The notes under the pieces: model-generated
What the model was told of the DNA's origin: nothing
Database searches by the model: none
The model's input: the letters and a program-made list of their open reading frames with translations, nothing else
Shown: positions 16,136 to 25,353 of the stretch, piece by piece
How positions within the stretch are numbered: the stretch's first letter is position 1
How the letters are laid out: each line of letters opens with the position of its first letter
Made by a program: the position numbers and the translations under genes
Source of the DNA: Pseudomonas fluorescens
GTDB lineage: Bacteria; Pseudomonadota; Gammaproteobacteria; Pseudomonadales; Pseudomonadaceae
Assembly (NCBI RefSeq): GCF_040448305.1
Contig: NZ_CP148752.1
Coordinates: forward strand, 1-64,000
DNA: 64,000 nt
Direction of reading: 5' to 3'

Positions 16136-17512
16136 TCAGAAGAAGCTCAACCCCACATGGAACAGCTTCTCCACATCGCGAATATGCTTTTTATCCACAA
16201 GGAACAAAATCACATGGTCACCCGCTTCGATCACAGTGTCGTCGTGGGCGATGATCACTTCTTCGTCGCGGATAATCGCACCAATGGTGGTGCCTGGCGG
16301 CAGGCCGATGTTCTCGATGGCCTTGCCGATCACCTTGCTCGATTTCGAATCGCCATGGGCAATCGCCTCGATGGCCTCTGCCGCGCCCCGGCGCAACGAA
16401 TGCACGCTGACGATGTCGCCGCGGCGCACGTGGGCCAGCAAGGTGCCGATGGTCGCCAGTTGCGGGCTGATGGCGATGTCGATGTCGCCGCCCTGGATCA
16501 GATCGACATAGGCCGGGTTGTTGATGATGGTCATCACCTTCTTCGCGCCCAGGCGTTTGGCCAGCAGCGACGACATGATGTTGGCTTCGTCGTCGTTGGT
16601 CAGGGCCAGGAAAAGGTCGGCGTCGGCAATGTTCTCTTCCATCAACAGGTCGCGGTCCGAAGCACTGCCCTGCAACACCACTGTGCTGTCCAGTGTGTCG
16701 GAGAGATGACGGCAGCGTGCCGGGTTCATCTCGATGATTTTCACCTGATAACGGCTTTCGATGGCCTCGGCCAGACGCTCGCCAATCTGTCCGCCACCGG
16801 CGATGACGATGCGTTTATAGGTTTCGTCGAGACGACGCATTTCGCTCATGACTGCGCGAATGTTCGCTTTGGCGGCGATGAAAAACACCTCGTCGTCGGC
16901 CTCGATCACCGTGTCGCCCTGGGGCAGGATCGGCCGGTCACGACGGAAAATCGCCGCTACACGGGTTTCCACGTTCGGCATGTGCTCACGCAACTGCCGC
17001 AGTTGCTGGCCCACCAGCGGCCCGCCGTAGTACGCCCGCACCGCCACCAGTTGCGCCTTGCCTTCGGCGAAGTCGATCACCTGCAAGGCGCCGGGATGCT
17101 GGATCAGGCGCTTGATGTAGTTGGTGACCACTTGTTCCGGGCTGATCAGCACGTCCACCGGAATCGCTTCGTTCTGGAACAACTGCTCCTCGCGGGTCAG
17201 GTACGCGGCTTCGCGAACCCGGGCGATTTTGGTCGGGGTATGGAACAAGGTGTGGGCGACCTGGCAGGCGACCATATTGGTTTCGTCGCTGTTGGTCACC
17301 GCGACCAGCATGTCGGCGTCATCCGCTCCGGCCTGGCGCAACACGGTCGGGAACGAGCCGCGACCTTGTACCGTGCGGATGTCCAGGCGGTCACCGAGAT
17401 CGCGCAGGCGCTCGCCATCAGTGTCGACCACAGTAATATCATTGGCTTCGCTGGCCAGGTGTTCCGCCAGCGAACCGCCGACCTGCCCTGCACCGAGGAT
17501 GATGATTTTCAT
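16136..17512 (-). CDS. trkA: Trk potassium uptake system regulatory subunit TrkA
   Basis: Cytoplasmic NAD(H)-binding regulator of the TrkH/TrkG potassium channel. It has 458 residues, the usual length, with two RCK halves. The first Rossmann motif GAGQVGG is at residues 7-13 and the second, GGGQIGE, near 240; each is followed by an RCK-C region. It is the last gene of the minus-strand run def-fmt-rsmB-trkA, 22 nt after rsmB. A DnaA box (16191-16199) lies close to its 3' end. Confidence 0.96.
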   Translation of the reverse strand: MKIIILGAGQVGGSLAEHLASEANDITVVDTDGERLRDLGDRLDIRTVQGRGSFPTVLRQAGADDADMLVAVTNSDETNMVACQVAHTLFHTPTKIARVREAAYLTREEQLFQNEAIPVDVLISPEQVVTNYIKRLIQHPGALQVIDFAEGKAQLVAVRAYYGGPLVGQQLRQLREHMPNVETRVAAIFRRDRPILPQGDTVIEADDEVFFIAAKANIRAVMSEMRRLDETYKRIVIAGGGQIGERLAEAIESRYQVKIIEMNPARCRHLSDTLDSTVVLQGSASDRDLLMEENIADADLFLALTNDDEANIMSSLLAKRLGAKKVMTIINNPAYVDLIQGGDIDIAISPQLATIGTLLAHVRRGDIVSVHSLRRGAAEAIEAIAHGDSKSSKVIGKAIENIGLPPGTTIGAIIRDEEVIIAHDDTVIEAGDHVILFLVDKKHIRDVEKLFHVGLSFF

Positions 17513-17534
17513 CCAGTCACTCCATTGAATCCAT

Positions 17535-18845
17535 TTAACCGCGCGCGGCGGCGATCTTGATCAGCTTGGCGTAGTAGAAGCCATCGTGGCCACCTTCCTG
17601 GGCCAGCAACTGGCGACCATGGGGCTGCTTGATGCCGGCCGCCGTGGCGAGGTCCAGTTCCCGGGCACCCGGCGTGCGGGCGAGGAAGGCTTCGATGACT
17701 TCGGTGTTTTCGGTCGGCAGCGTGGAACAGGTGGCGTACAGCAGGATGCCCCCGACCTCCAGGGTTTTCCACATGGCATCGAGCAACTCGCCCTGCAGCA
17801 GCGCCAGCGCGGCGATGTCGTCGGGTTGGCGGGTCAGCTTAATATCCGGGTGACGACGAATCACGCCGGTGGCCGAACATGGCGCGTCCAGCAGGATGCG
17901 CTGGAACGGCTTGCCGTCCCACCACGCTTGAGTGTCGCGGCCGTCGGCGGCAATCAGTTCGGCGCTCAGTTTCAGGCGTTCGAGGTTTTCCCGCACCCGT
18001 ACCAACCGCTTGGCCTCAAGGTCTACCGCCACGACACCGGCCAGTTTTGGCTCGGCTTCGAGAATATGGCAGGTCTTGCCACCTGGCGCACAGCAAGCGT
18101 CCAGCACCCGTTGGCCCGGCGCGAGGTCGAGCAGATCGGCAGCCAGTTGCGCGGCTTCGTCCTGCACGCTGATCCAGCCCTCGGCGAAACCCGGCAGGCT
18201 GCGCACATCGGCGGCGGCGTCGAGCACAATACCGTCGCGGCTGTAGACACACGACGTGGCGGCAATTCCCGCGTCAGTCAGCAAGCCGAGGTAGGCATCC
18301 CGGCTGTGATGGCGACGGTTGACCCGCAGGATCATTGGCGGATGCGCATTGTTCGCCGCGCAAATGGCTTCCCATTGCTCCGGCCAGAACGCCTTCAGGG
18401 ATTTCTGCAGCCAGCGTGGGTGAGCGGTGCGCACCACCGGATCACGTTCCAGCTCGGCGAAAATCGTTTCGCTTTCGCGCTGAGCATTACGCAACACAGC
18501 GTTGAGCAATGCCTTGGCCCAGGGTTTTTTCAGCTTGTCGGCGCAACCGACGGTTTCACCAATGGCGGCATGGGCCGGGACACGGGTATAGAGCAGCTGA
18601 TAGAGACCGACCAGCAACAGCGCTTCGACATCGGCGTCGGCGGCCTTGAACGGCTTCTGCAGCAGCTTGGCCGCCAGTGCCGACAAGCGTGGCTGCCAGC
18701 GTGCGGTGCCGAAGGCCAGGTCCTGGGTAAAGCCGCGATCACGGTCCTCGACCTTGTCCATCTGCGTTGGCAGCGAACTGTTGAGCGAGGCTTTGCCGCT
18801 CAGGACAGCGGCAAGTGCCTTGGCGGCGGCCAGACGCGGGTTCAT
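17535..18845 (-). CDS. rsmB: 16S rRNA (cytosine-967-C5)-methyltransferase
   Basis: S-adenosylmethionine-dependent methyltransferase acting on C967 of 16S rRNA. It has 436 residues. The N-terminal NusB-like RNA-binding domain comes first, then the SAM motif CAPGGKTCHI, the DAPCSATG catalytic motif and the second catalytic cysteine in YATCST. The ATG overlaps the fmt stop by 4 nt, showing translational coupling. Confidence 0.96.
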   Translation of the reverse strand: MNPRLAAAKALAAVLSGKASLNSSLPTQMDKVEDRDRGFTQDLAFGTARWQPRLSALAAKLLQKPFKAADADVEALLLVGLYQLLYTRVPAHAAIGETVGCADKLKKPWAKALLNAVLRNAQRESETIFAELERDPVVRTAHPRWLQKSLKAFWPEQWEAICAANNAHPPMILRVNRRHHSRDAYLGLLTDAGIAATSCVYSRDGIVLDAAADVRSLPGFAEGWISVQDEAAQLAADLLDLAPGQRVLDACCAPGGKTCHILEAEPKLAGVVAVDLEAKRLVRVRENLERLKLSAELIAADGRDTQAWWDGKPFQRILLDAPCSATGVIRRHPDIKLTRQPDDIAALALLQGELLDAMWKTLEVGGILLYATCSTLPTENTEVIEAFLARTPGARELDLATAAGIKQPHGRQLLAQEGGHDGFYYAKLIKIAAARG

Positions 18846-19801
18846 TGAGCGTCCGCCGTTTGACCGAGGACAGTGCCGGTGGCGAATTTCTCACGACGGC
18901 TGTTGAACAGGTCGCTGAAGTTCAGCGCCTTGCCGCCGGGCAATTGCAGACGGGTCAGGCACAAGGCCTGCTCGCCGCAGGCGACGATCAGGCCGTCCTT
19001 GCTGGCGCTAAGGATTTCACCCGGGGCGCCTTTGCCTTCAGCGAGGTTTGCGGCCAGCACTTTCAGGGCTTCGCCGTTCAAGGTGCTGTGGGTGATCGGC
19101 CACGGGTTGAAGGCACGGACCAGACGCTCCAGCTCAACCGCCGGGCGACTCCAGTCGATGCGTGCTTCGTCCTTGTTCAATTTGTGCGCATAGGTAGCGA
19201 GGCTGTCGTCCTGCACTTCGCCCTCCAGGGTTCCGGCGGCGAGGCCGGCAATCGCCTGGACCACGGCCGGCGGGCCCATTTCGGCCAGGCGATCATGCAG
19301 GCTGCCGCCGGTGTCTTCGGCGCTGATCGGCGTGGTGACTTTCAGCAGCATCGGCCCGGTATCGAGACCGGCTTCCATGCGCATCACGGTCACGCCGCTT
19401 TCGGCGTCCCCCGCTTCCACGGCGCGCTGGATCGGCGCCGCACCACGCCAGCGTGGCAGCAGCGAGGCGTGGCTGTTGATGCAACCCAGGCGCGGAATAT
19501 CCAGCACCACTTGCGGCAGGATCAGGCCATAGGCGACCACCACCATCAAGTCCGGCTTCAGTGCAGCCAGTTCAGCCTGAGCATCTTCGTTGCGCAGGGT
19601 CGGCGGTTGCAGCACCGGGATATTGTTTTCCAGCGCCAGCTGCTTGACCGGGCTTGGCATCAGTTTTTGCCCGCGACCGGCCGGACGATCCGGCTGGGTG
19701 TAGACCGCGACGATCTCGTAAGGGCTGTCGAGCAGGGCCTTGAGGTGTTCGGCGGCGAATTCGGGGGTGCCGGCAAAGACGATGCGCAGTGGCTCAGTCA
19801 T
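18842..19801 (-). CDS. fmt: Methionyl-tRNA formyltransferase
   Basis: Transfers a formyl group from 10-formyl-THF to initiator Met-tRNA. It has 319 residues. The hallmark HASLLPRWRGAAPIQRA segment, with its catalytic His and formyl-THF-binding loop, is present, and the N-terminus is the family form LRIVFAGTPEFAAEHL. It follows def on the minus strand, though a terminator-like hairpin lies in the 69-nt gap. It overlaps rsmB by 4 nt. Confidence 0.97.
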   Translation of the reverse strand: MTEPLRIVFAGTPEFAAEHLKALLDSPYEIVAVYTQPDRPAGRGQKLMPSPVKQLALENNIPVLQPPTLRNEDAQAELAALKPDLMVVVAYGLILPQVVLDIPRLGCINSHASLLPRWRGAAPIQRAVEAGDAESGVTVMRMEAGLDTGPMLLKVTTPISAEDTGGSLHDRLAEMGPPAVVQAIAGLAAGTLEGEVQDDSLATYAHKLNKDEARIDWSRPAVELERLVRAFNPWPITHSTLNGEALKVLAANLAEGKGAPGEILSASKDGLIVACGEQALCLTRLQLPGGKALNFSDLFNSRREKFATGTVLGQTADAQ

Positions 19802-19833
19802 GGGTGTTCTCTATTGCAAAGCATCTTGAAAAG

Positions 19834-19859
19834 AAAAAGGCTTGCCGCAGCAAGCCTTT
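19834..19859 (-). terminator. Terminator-like hairpin between def and fmt
   Basis: Stem AAAGGCTTGC / GCAAGCCTTT with a CGCA loop. Read on the minus strand it is followed by TTTTTCTTTT, so it may partly terminate or attenuate transcription from def into fmt. Confidence 0.7.
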
Positions 19860-19870
19860 GAAGATGGGCA

Positions 19871-20377
19871 TCAGGCGTTCTGGCGATGAAGCTTTTCCAG
19901 TTTCTTCTTGATGCGGTCGCGTTTGAGCGTGGACAGGTAATCAACGAACAATTTGCCGTTGAGGTGGTCGCATTCGTGCTGGATGCACACGGCGAGCAAA
20001 TCTTCGGCGATCAGTTCGTAAGGCTGGCCGTCGCGGTCCAGCGCCTTGACCTTGACCCGTTGCGGGCGATCGACGTTTTCGTAGAAACCCGGCACAGACA
20101 GGCAGCCTTCTTGATACTGGCCCATCTCGTCGGTCAGGGGTTCGAACTCGGGGTTGATGAACACTCGCGGTTCGCTGCGGTCTTCGGAGAGGTCCATCAC
20201 GACGATACGTTTGTGCACGTTGACCTGGGTAGCGGCGAGGCCGATGCCAGGCGCTTCATACATTGTTTCAAACATGTCGTCGACCAACTGACGCACTTCG
20301 TCGTCCACTACGGCCACTGGTTTGGCGATAGTGCGCAGACGCGGATCAGGGAATTCGAGGATGTTTAAAATGGCCAT
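19871..20377 (-). CDS. def: Peptide deformylase
   Basis: Metal-dependent hydrolase that removes the formyl group from nascent proteins. It has 168 residues and all three family motifs: PGIGLAATQ, EGCLSVPG with the metal-ligand Cys, and QHECDHLNG with the HEXXH ligands and catalytic Glu. It is the first gene of the def-fmt-rsmB-trkA block and is divergent from the gene at 20562 across 184 nt. Confidence 0.98.
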   Translation of the reverse strand: MAILNILEFPDPRLRTIAKPVAVVDDEVRQLVDDMFETMYEAPGIGLAATQVNVHKRIVVMDLSEDRSEPRVFINPEFEPLTDEMGQYQEGCLSVPGFYENVDRPQRVKVKALDRDGQPYELIAEDLLAVCIQHECDHLNGKLFVDYLSTLKRDRIKKKLEKLHRQNA

Positions 20378-20561
20378 AAGCTTGATTAGTGCACGTGTGA
20401 AGTAAGGTCGGGTCGATGGCCTGGCGGTCCGAAGATGCAGGCTACCGTTGTAAAACGTAGTTCCCTTTTGTTGACAAGCAAGTCTTGATAAGCAAGCAGG
20501 GAGTGAGCCTCTGACGGCTCTGGCGTTTCACGCGAATGCACATAATAAAGGGATTCACCGC

Positions 20562-21386
20562 ATGAGGAAATCACTACTCGCCCTGCTGCTTCTGGCTTCG
20601 GCCGGTCTGGCGTACGGGCAAGTGCAACTTCGGGAAGATATTCCCACCATAAAGCTGTCGCCTCAGGTGCGTAGCAGCCCGGTGACCGAGGCTATCCCTG
20701 GCATTGCGCTGAAATCGATCAACAGCTTTCTACTAAGCAATCGCATCGTCGACAAGGCCGAGGATTTCGACAAAGCGCCTTACATCGTCGCTGGCAATGC
20801 CGAACGCGTGCTCAGCGGCGCGGGTGACCGCATCTTTGCCCGCGGCCATTTCGATCCGGCGCAACCAGCGTACGGCATCTTCCGCCAAGGCAAGGTCTAC
20901 ACCGATCCGCAGAGCAAGGAAATTTTGGGGATCAACGCCGACGACGTCGGCGGCGGCGAGGTTGTGGCGATCGAAGGTGACGTCGCCACCCTGGAGTTGC
21001 AACGCACGACCCAGGAGGTCCGTATCGGCGATCGCTTGTTCAGCGGTGAAGAACACATGATCAACTCGAACTTCACGCCCAGTGCACCGAGCCACGATAT
21101 CAACGGTTTGATCATCGATGTTCCGCGCGGGGTCACACAGATCGGCGAGTTGGACGTGGTTACGCTGAACAAGGGGCTGCGCGACGGTCTCGCCGAAGGC
21201 AATCTGCTGGCGGTGATGAAAACCGGCGAAACCGTGCGCGACCGGATCACCGGTCAGCCGTTGAAAATTCCCGATGAGCGCGCCGGTCTGCTGATGGTTT
21301 TCCGTACCTACGACAAACTCAGTTATGGGCTGGTGCTGAGTGCTTCGCGTTCGCTGTCGGTGATGGACAAGGTGCGAAATCCGTAA
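20562..21386 (+). CDS. Secreted envelope protein of the PA0020-like LysM family, missing the LysM domain
   Basis: A 274-residue protein with a clear signal peptide (MRKSLLALLLLASAGLAYG). After QVQLRE the sequence jumps to TIKLSPQVRSSP. In other pseudomonads, as I recall the family, about 65 residues between these points form a LysM peptidoglycan-binding domain with a YTVVKGDTLWDIS start, giving a total near 340. The rest is intact, including PRGVTQIG and the C-terminal KIPDERAGLLMVFRTYDKLSYG. The gene is therefore an in-frame deletion form that should not bind peptidoglycan through LysM. It precedes dprA on the same strand. Confidence 0.85.
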   Translation: MRKSLLALLLLASAGLAYGQVQLREDIPTIKLSPQVRSSPVTEAIPGIALKSINSFLLSNRIVDKAEDFDKAPYIVAGNAERVLSGAGDRIFARGHFDPAQPAYGIFRQGKVYTDPQSKEILGINADDVGGGEVVAIEGDVATLELQRTTQEVRIGDRLFSGEEHMINSNFTPSAPSHDINGLIIDVPRGVTQIGELDVVTLNKGLRDGLAEGNLLAVMKTGETVRDRITGQPLKIPDERAGLLMVFRTYDKLSYGLVLSASRSLSVMDKVRNP

Positions 21387-21412
21387 GACTGCTTCACAAG
21401 TTACCAACAGAG

Positions 21413-21421
21413 TTATCCACA
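21413..21421 (+). other. Perfect DnaA box upstream of dprA
   Basis: TTATCCACA lies in the 81-nt gap between the LysM-family gene and dprA, about 47 nt before the dprA start. It is one of only two boxes of this kind lying wholly between genes in the window. Confidence 0.7.
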
Positions 21422-21467
21422 GCTTATTCCCGTTTGTACGGGTGCTTATTACGATCAAGGATGATCC

Positions 21468-22574
21468 ATGTCGCTGCCTACTGTTACACCGGTTTCCCCT
21501 GCGGAACTGGACGCTCGTTTACGTCTGCATCGTTTGCCGGAACTCGGCCCGGCGCGTTTCAAGAAATTGCTCGAAGCCTTCGGCTCGGCATCCAAAGCCC
21601 TCAGTGCGCCAGCCAGTGCCTGGCGCGCGCTGGGTTTGCCATTGGCTTGTTCCGAGGCCAGGCGTAGCACTGAAATCCGTGACGGCGCCAGCCACGCATT
21701 GGCCTGGCTGGAGCATCCGGCCCAGCATTTACTGATGTGGGACCAACCGGACTACCCCGCCCTGCTGGCACAAATCAGCGATGCACCGCCGCTGTTATTT
21801 GTTGCGGGCGATCCGGGCATTCTGGAAAAACCACAACTGGCGATGGTCGGCAGCCGTCGTGCGTCCCGGCCGGGGATGGACACCGCTGCCGCGTTTTCCC
21901 GCAGCCTGGCGGGTGCCGGTTTTGTCATTACCAGTGGCTTGGCCCTGGGCATTGACGCTGCCGCGCACCAGGCCGCGCTCGACGTCGGCGGGCAAACGGT
22001 CGGTGTGCTGGGCACGGGGCTCGAGAAGTTTTATCCACAGCGAAACAGACGCTTGGCGGACGCCATGATCGCTTCCGGCAGCGCAGTGCTTTCGGAGTTT
22101 CCGCTGGATGCGGGCCCCAGCGCCGGCAACTTCCCCCGGCGCAACCGGATCATCAGTGGTTTGTCTCTCGGGGTGCTGGTGGTCGAAGCCAGTGTCGCCA
22201 GCGGTTCACTGATCACCGCGAGGCTGGCGGCGGAACAGGGGCGCGAGGTGTTTGCGATGCCCGGTTCGATCCATCACCCCGGCGCCCGCGGCTGTCATCA
22301 GTTGATCCGGGACGGTGCGGTGCTGGTGGAAACCATCGAACATATCCTCGAAGCCTTACGCGGCTGGCAACGACTGTCGTTGTCCACAGAAACCTGTTCC
22401 CCTGCAACAACTCACCCACTGCTGAAATTGCTGCACGCCGCGCCTCACACCAGTGAAGCGCTGGCCGACGCAAGCGGCTGGGCCTTGCCGAAAGTGCTGG
22501 CGGCGTTGACGGAACTGGAAATGGATGGCCGCGCCGTGTGCGAAAGCGGGCGCTGGTTTGCGCGGGTGAGCTAG
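21468..22574 (+). CDS. dprA: DNA processing protein DprA (Smf)
   Basis: Single-strand DNA-binding protein that loads RecA on incoming DNA during transformation. It has 368 residues with an N-terminal helix-rich region, the Rossmann-like DprA core (MVGSRRASRPG, SGLALGIDAAAHQAAL, EFPLDAGP, FPRRNRIISGLS), and a C-terminal winged-helix-like domain. A DnaA box (22031-22039) lies inside. It is followed by tsaC on the same strand. Confidence 0.96.
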   Translation: MSLPTVTPVSPAELDARLRLHRLPELGPARFKKLLEAFGSASKALSAPASAWRALGLPLACSEARRSTEIRDGASHALAWLEHPAQHLLMWDQPDYPALLAQISDAPPLLFVAGDPGILEKPQLAMVGSRRASRPGMDTAAAFSRSLAGAGFVITSGLALGIDAAAHQAALDVGGQTVGVLGTGLEKFYPQRNRRLADAMIASGSAVLSEFPLDAGPSAGNFPRRNRIISGLSLGVLVVEASVASGSLITARLAAEQGREVFAMPGSIHHPGARGCHQLIRDGAVLVETIEHILEALRGWQRLSLSTETCSPATTHPLLKLLHAAPHTSEALADASGWALPKVLAALTELEMDGRAVCESGRWFARVS

Positions 22575-22628
22575 GTTTTATAAACAAGATCGGTAAACTG
22601 CGCAGAGCCTTAGTCTGGAGTGTTTTTC

Positions 22629-23186
22629 ATGGTCAACAGTTGGCGTGTGCAACAAGCCGCGCAAGCAATTCGCGCCGGGGCGGTGATTGCCTACCCAACC
22701 GAAGCAGTCTGGGGCCTGGGTTGCGACCCGTGGGACGAGGAAGCGGTGGAACGTCTGCTGCTGATCAAGGGCCGGTCTGTGGACAAGGGGCTGATTCTGG
22801 TCGCCGACAACATCCGTCAGTTCGATTTCCTCTTCGAAGACTTCCCCGAGTTGTGGATGGACCGCATGGCCAGCACCTGGCCGGGTCCGAACACCTGGCT
22901 GGTGCCGCATCAGAACCTGCTGCCGGAGTGGATTACCGGCGTGCATGAAACCGTGGCGCTACGGGTCAGCGATCACCCACTGGTGCGGGACTTGTGCGCG
23001 CTGGTCGGGCCGCTGGTGTCGACGTCGGCCAACCCGCAGGGGCGCCCCGCGGCACGTACGCGGATTCGCGTCGAGCAGTACTTCCGTGGCCAGGTGGATC
23101 TGGTGCTGGGTGGTAATCTTGGCGGGCGCAAGAACCCGAGCGTGATTCGCGATCTGGCCACCGGCAAGGTTGTGCGCCCGGACTGA
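22629..23186 (+). CDS. tsaC: Threonylcarbamoyl-AMP synthase (TsaC/YrdC)
   Basis: Makes threonylcarbamoyl-AMP for the t6A modification of tRNAs that read ANN codons. It has 185 residues from MVNSWRVQQAAQ. The YrdC fold motifs are present: YPTEAVWGLGCDP, the KGR-containing loop (LLIKGRSVDKGLILV), the TWPGPNTWLVP segment and STSANPQGRPA. It lies 54 nt after dprA and is followed by a REP doublet. Confidence 0.95.
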   Translation: MVNSWRVQQAAQAIRAGAVIAYPTEAVWGLGCDPWDEEAVERLLLIKGRSVDKGLILVADNIRQFDFLFEDFPELWMDRMASTWPGPNTWLVPHQNLLPEWITGVHETVALRVSDHPLVRDLCALVGPLVSTSANPQGRPAARTRIRVEQYFRGQVDLVLGGNLGGRKNPSVIRDLATGKVVRPD

Positions 23187-23200
23187 TACCGAGGTGCGCC

Positions 23201-23279
23201 CATCGCGAGCAGGCTCGCTCCCACATTGGTTCTGTGTCGAACACAAATCCCCTGTGGGAGCGAGCCTGCTCGCGATGGC
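23201..23279. repeat. REP doublet (REPIN)
   Basis: Inverted copies of GAGCAGGCTCGCTCCCACA with a short spacer, between the convergent tsaC and quinone reductase genes. It is within a few bases of the reductase stop. Confidence 0.92.
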
Positions 23280-23284
23280 GTCAG

Positions 23285-24262
23285 TCAGGGCAACAAAACA
23301 ACCGAACCTGTGGTGCGCCGAGCCGACAACTCGGTCTGCGCCTTCGCCGCGTCAGCCAGTGGATAACGCTGGCTGATGTCCACGGTCAGCTTGCCGCCGA
23401 TGATCATCTCGAACAGCTCGTCGGCCATGCGTTGCAGGTTCTCGGCGTTGTTCGCATAAGTGCCCAGGGTTGGCCGGGTCACGTACAGCGAGCCTTTCCC
23501 TGCCAGGATCCCCAGGTTCACACCGTCGACCGCGCCGGACGCATTGCCGAAACTCACCACCAGCCCACGCGGCGCGACGCTGTCGAGTGAAGTCAGCCAG
23601 GTGTCCTTGCCAACGCCGTCGTACACCACCGGGACTTTTCTGCCGTCGGTCAATTCCAGCACGCGCTGAGCGACGTTTTCGTGGCTGTAGTCGATGGTCG
23701 CCCAGGCACCGTTGGCCTTGGCCAGCGCGGCTTTCTCCGCCGAGCTGACGGTGCCGATCAACTTCACGCCCAAGGCCCTGGCCCATTGGCAGGCCAGGGA
23801 GCCGACCCCGCCCGCCGCCGCATGGAACAGGATGGTTTCGCCACCCTTGAGTTCATAAGTCTGACGCAGCAGGTACTGCACGGTCAGGCCCTTGAGCATC
23901 ACGCCGGCGGCCTGTTCGAAGCTGATGGCGTCCGGCAGTTTCACCAGATTGGCCTCGGGCAAGACGTGAACTTCGCTGTAGGCGCCCAGAGGGCCGCTGC
24001 CATAGGCCACGCGATCGCCAATCTTGAAGCGGGTCACGTCGCTGCCCACCGCCTCGACCACGCCCGCACCCTCTGAACCGACACCCGACGGCAGGGATGG
24101 CGGCGGGTACAGACCGCTGCGGTAATAGGTGTCGATGAAGTTCAGGCCGATGGCCTTGTTGGTCACGCGCACTTCCTTCGGACCTGGCTCGGCGGGTTGG
24201 TAATCCACATATTCGAGTACTTCGGGGCCGCCATGGGCGCGGAACTGGATACGCTTTGCCAT
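23285..24262 (-). CDS. NADPH:quinone reductase (zeta-crystallin type MDR)
   Basis: Medium-chain dehydrogenase/reductase without the catalytic zinc cysteines, 325 residues, of the Qor type that reduces quinones with NADPH. The N-terminus MAKRIQFRAHGGPEVLEYVDY and the nucleotide-binding AAAGGVGSLACQWA are as in the family. Single gene, convergent with tsaC and divergent from hemF. The exact substrate is inferred from family only. Confidence 0.93.
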   Translation of the reverse strand: MAKRIQFRAHGGPEVLEYVDYQPAEPGPKEVRVTNKAIGLNFIDTYYRSGLYPPPSLPSGVGSEGAGVVEAVGSDVTRFKIGDRVAYGSGPLGAYSEVHVLPEANLVKLPDAISFEQAAGVMLKGLTVQYLLRQTYELKGGETILFHAAAGGVGSLACQWARALGVKLIGTVSSAEKAALAKANGAWATIDYSHENVAQRVLELTDGRKVPVVYDGVGKDTWLTSLDSVAPRGLVVSFGNASGAVDGVNLGILAGKGSLYVTRPTLGTYANNAENLQRMADELFEMIIGGKLTVDISQRYPLADAAKAQTELSARRTTGSVVLLP

Positions 24263-24425
24263 CAGAACTCTCCATAGGTCGTTTTACCAAGCGCCCTATC
24301 GGACTCCTAAGCTTGATCTTCGTCAACTGCGAAGGGGTAACTTGCGATGTTATGCTACGGGCCCATTTGCGCAGGCTGAGCTCCAATGGAGCGCCGCGTT
24401 GTTTTGCCCGATTCAAGGTGATGAC

Positions 24426-25340
24426 ATGACGACCCGCACCGAGGCCGTAAAAGCCTACCTGCTCGACCTGCAAGACCGTATTTGCGCCACCCTGGAAGCC
24501 GAAGATGGTGGCACGCAATTCGTCGAAGACGCCTGGACCAGGCCGGCGGGCGGTGGCGGTCGCACCCGCGTGATCGAAAACGGCGCGGTGATTGAAAAGG
24601 GTGGCGTCAACTTTTCCCATGTCTTCGGCAGCGGCCTTCCTCCGTCTGCCAGCGCACATCGACCGGAACTGGCGGGCCGTGGCTTTGAAGCCTTGGGCGT
24701 GTCGCTGGTGATTCACCCGCACAACCCCCATGTGCCGACTTCCCACGCCAACGTGCGCTTTTTCATCGCGGAAAAAGAAGGTGAAGAACCGGTCTGGTGG
24801 TTTGGTGGCGGCTTCGACCTGACCCCGTATTACGGCAACGAAGAAGACTGCATCCACTGGCACCGCGTCGCCGAGCAGGCCTGTGCGCCATTCGGCCCGG
24901 ATGTTTACCCGCGTTACAAGGCCTGGTGCGATAGCTACTTCCACATCAAGCATCGTCACGAGCCGCGTGGCATCGGCGGGTTGTTTTTCGACGACCTGAA
25001 CGAGTGGGACTTCGACACCAGCTTCGCCTTCATGCGAGCCATCGGTGATGCGTATATCGACGCCTATCTGCCCATCGTGCAGCGCCGCAAGAACGATGCG
25101 TTCACGGCCAAACAGCGTGAGTTCCAGGAATTCCGCCGTGGCCGTTACGTTGAATTCAACCTGGTCTACGACCGCGGCACGCTGTTCGGCCTGCAATCGG
25201 GTGGGCGTACCGAGTCGATCTTGATGTCGCTACCGCCGCAAGTACGCTGGGGTTACGACTGGAAGGCCGAGCCTGGCAGCGAAGAAGTGCGCCTGACCGA
25301 GTACTTCCTGCAAGACCGCGATTGGTTGGCCGAAGCCTGA
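24426..25340 (+). CDS. hemF: Oxygen-dependent coproporphyrinogen III oxidase
   Basis: Aerobic enzyme that converts coproporphyrinogen III to protoporphyrinogen IX in heme synthesis. It has 304 residues from MTTRTEAVKAYL. Signature segments are HVFGSGLPPSA, NPHVPTSHANVRFF, FGGGFDLTPYYG and RGIGGLFFDDLN. It is followed by aroE after 13 nt. Confidence 0.98.
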   Translation: MTTRTEAVKAYLLDLQDRICATLEAEDGGTQFVEDAWTRPAGGGGRTRVIENGAVIEKGGVNFSHVFGSGLPPSASAHRPELAGRGFEALGVSLVIHPHNPHVPTSHANVRFFIAEKEGEEPVWWFGGGFDLTPYYGNEEDCIHWHRVAEQACAPFGPDVYPRYKAWCDSYFHIKHRHEPRGIGGLFFDDLNEWDFDTSFAFMRAIGDAYIDAYLPIVQRRKNDAFTAKQREFQEFRRGRYVEFNLVYDRGTLFGLQSGGRTESILMSLPPQVRWGYDWKAEPGSEEVRLTEYFLQDRDWLAEA

Positions 25341-25353
25341 ACGAGGAATACTG

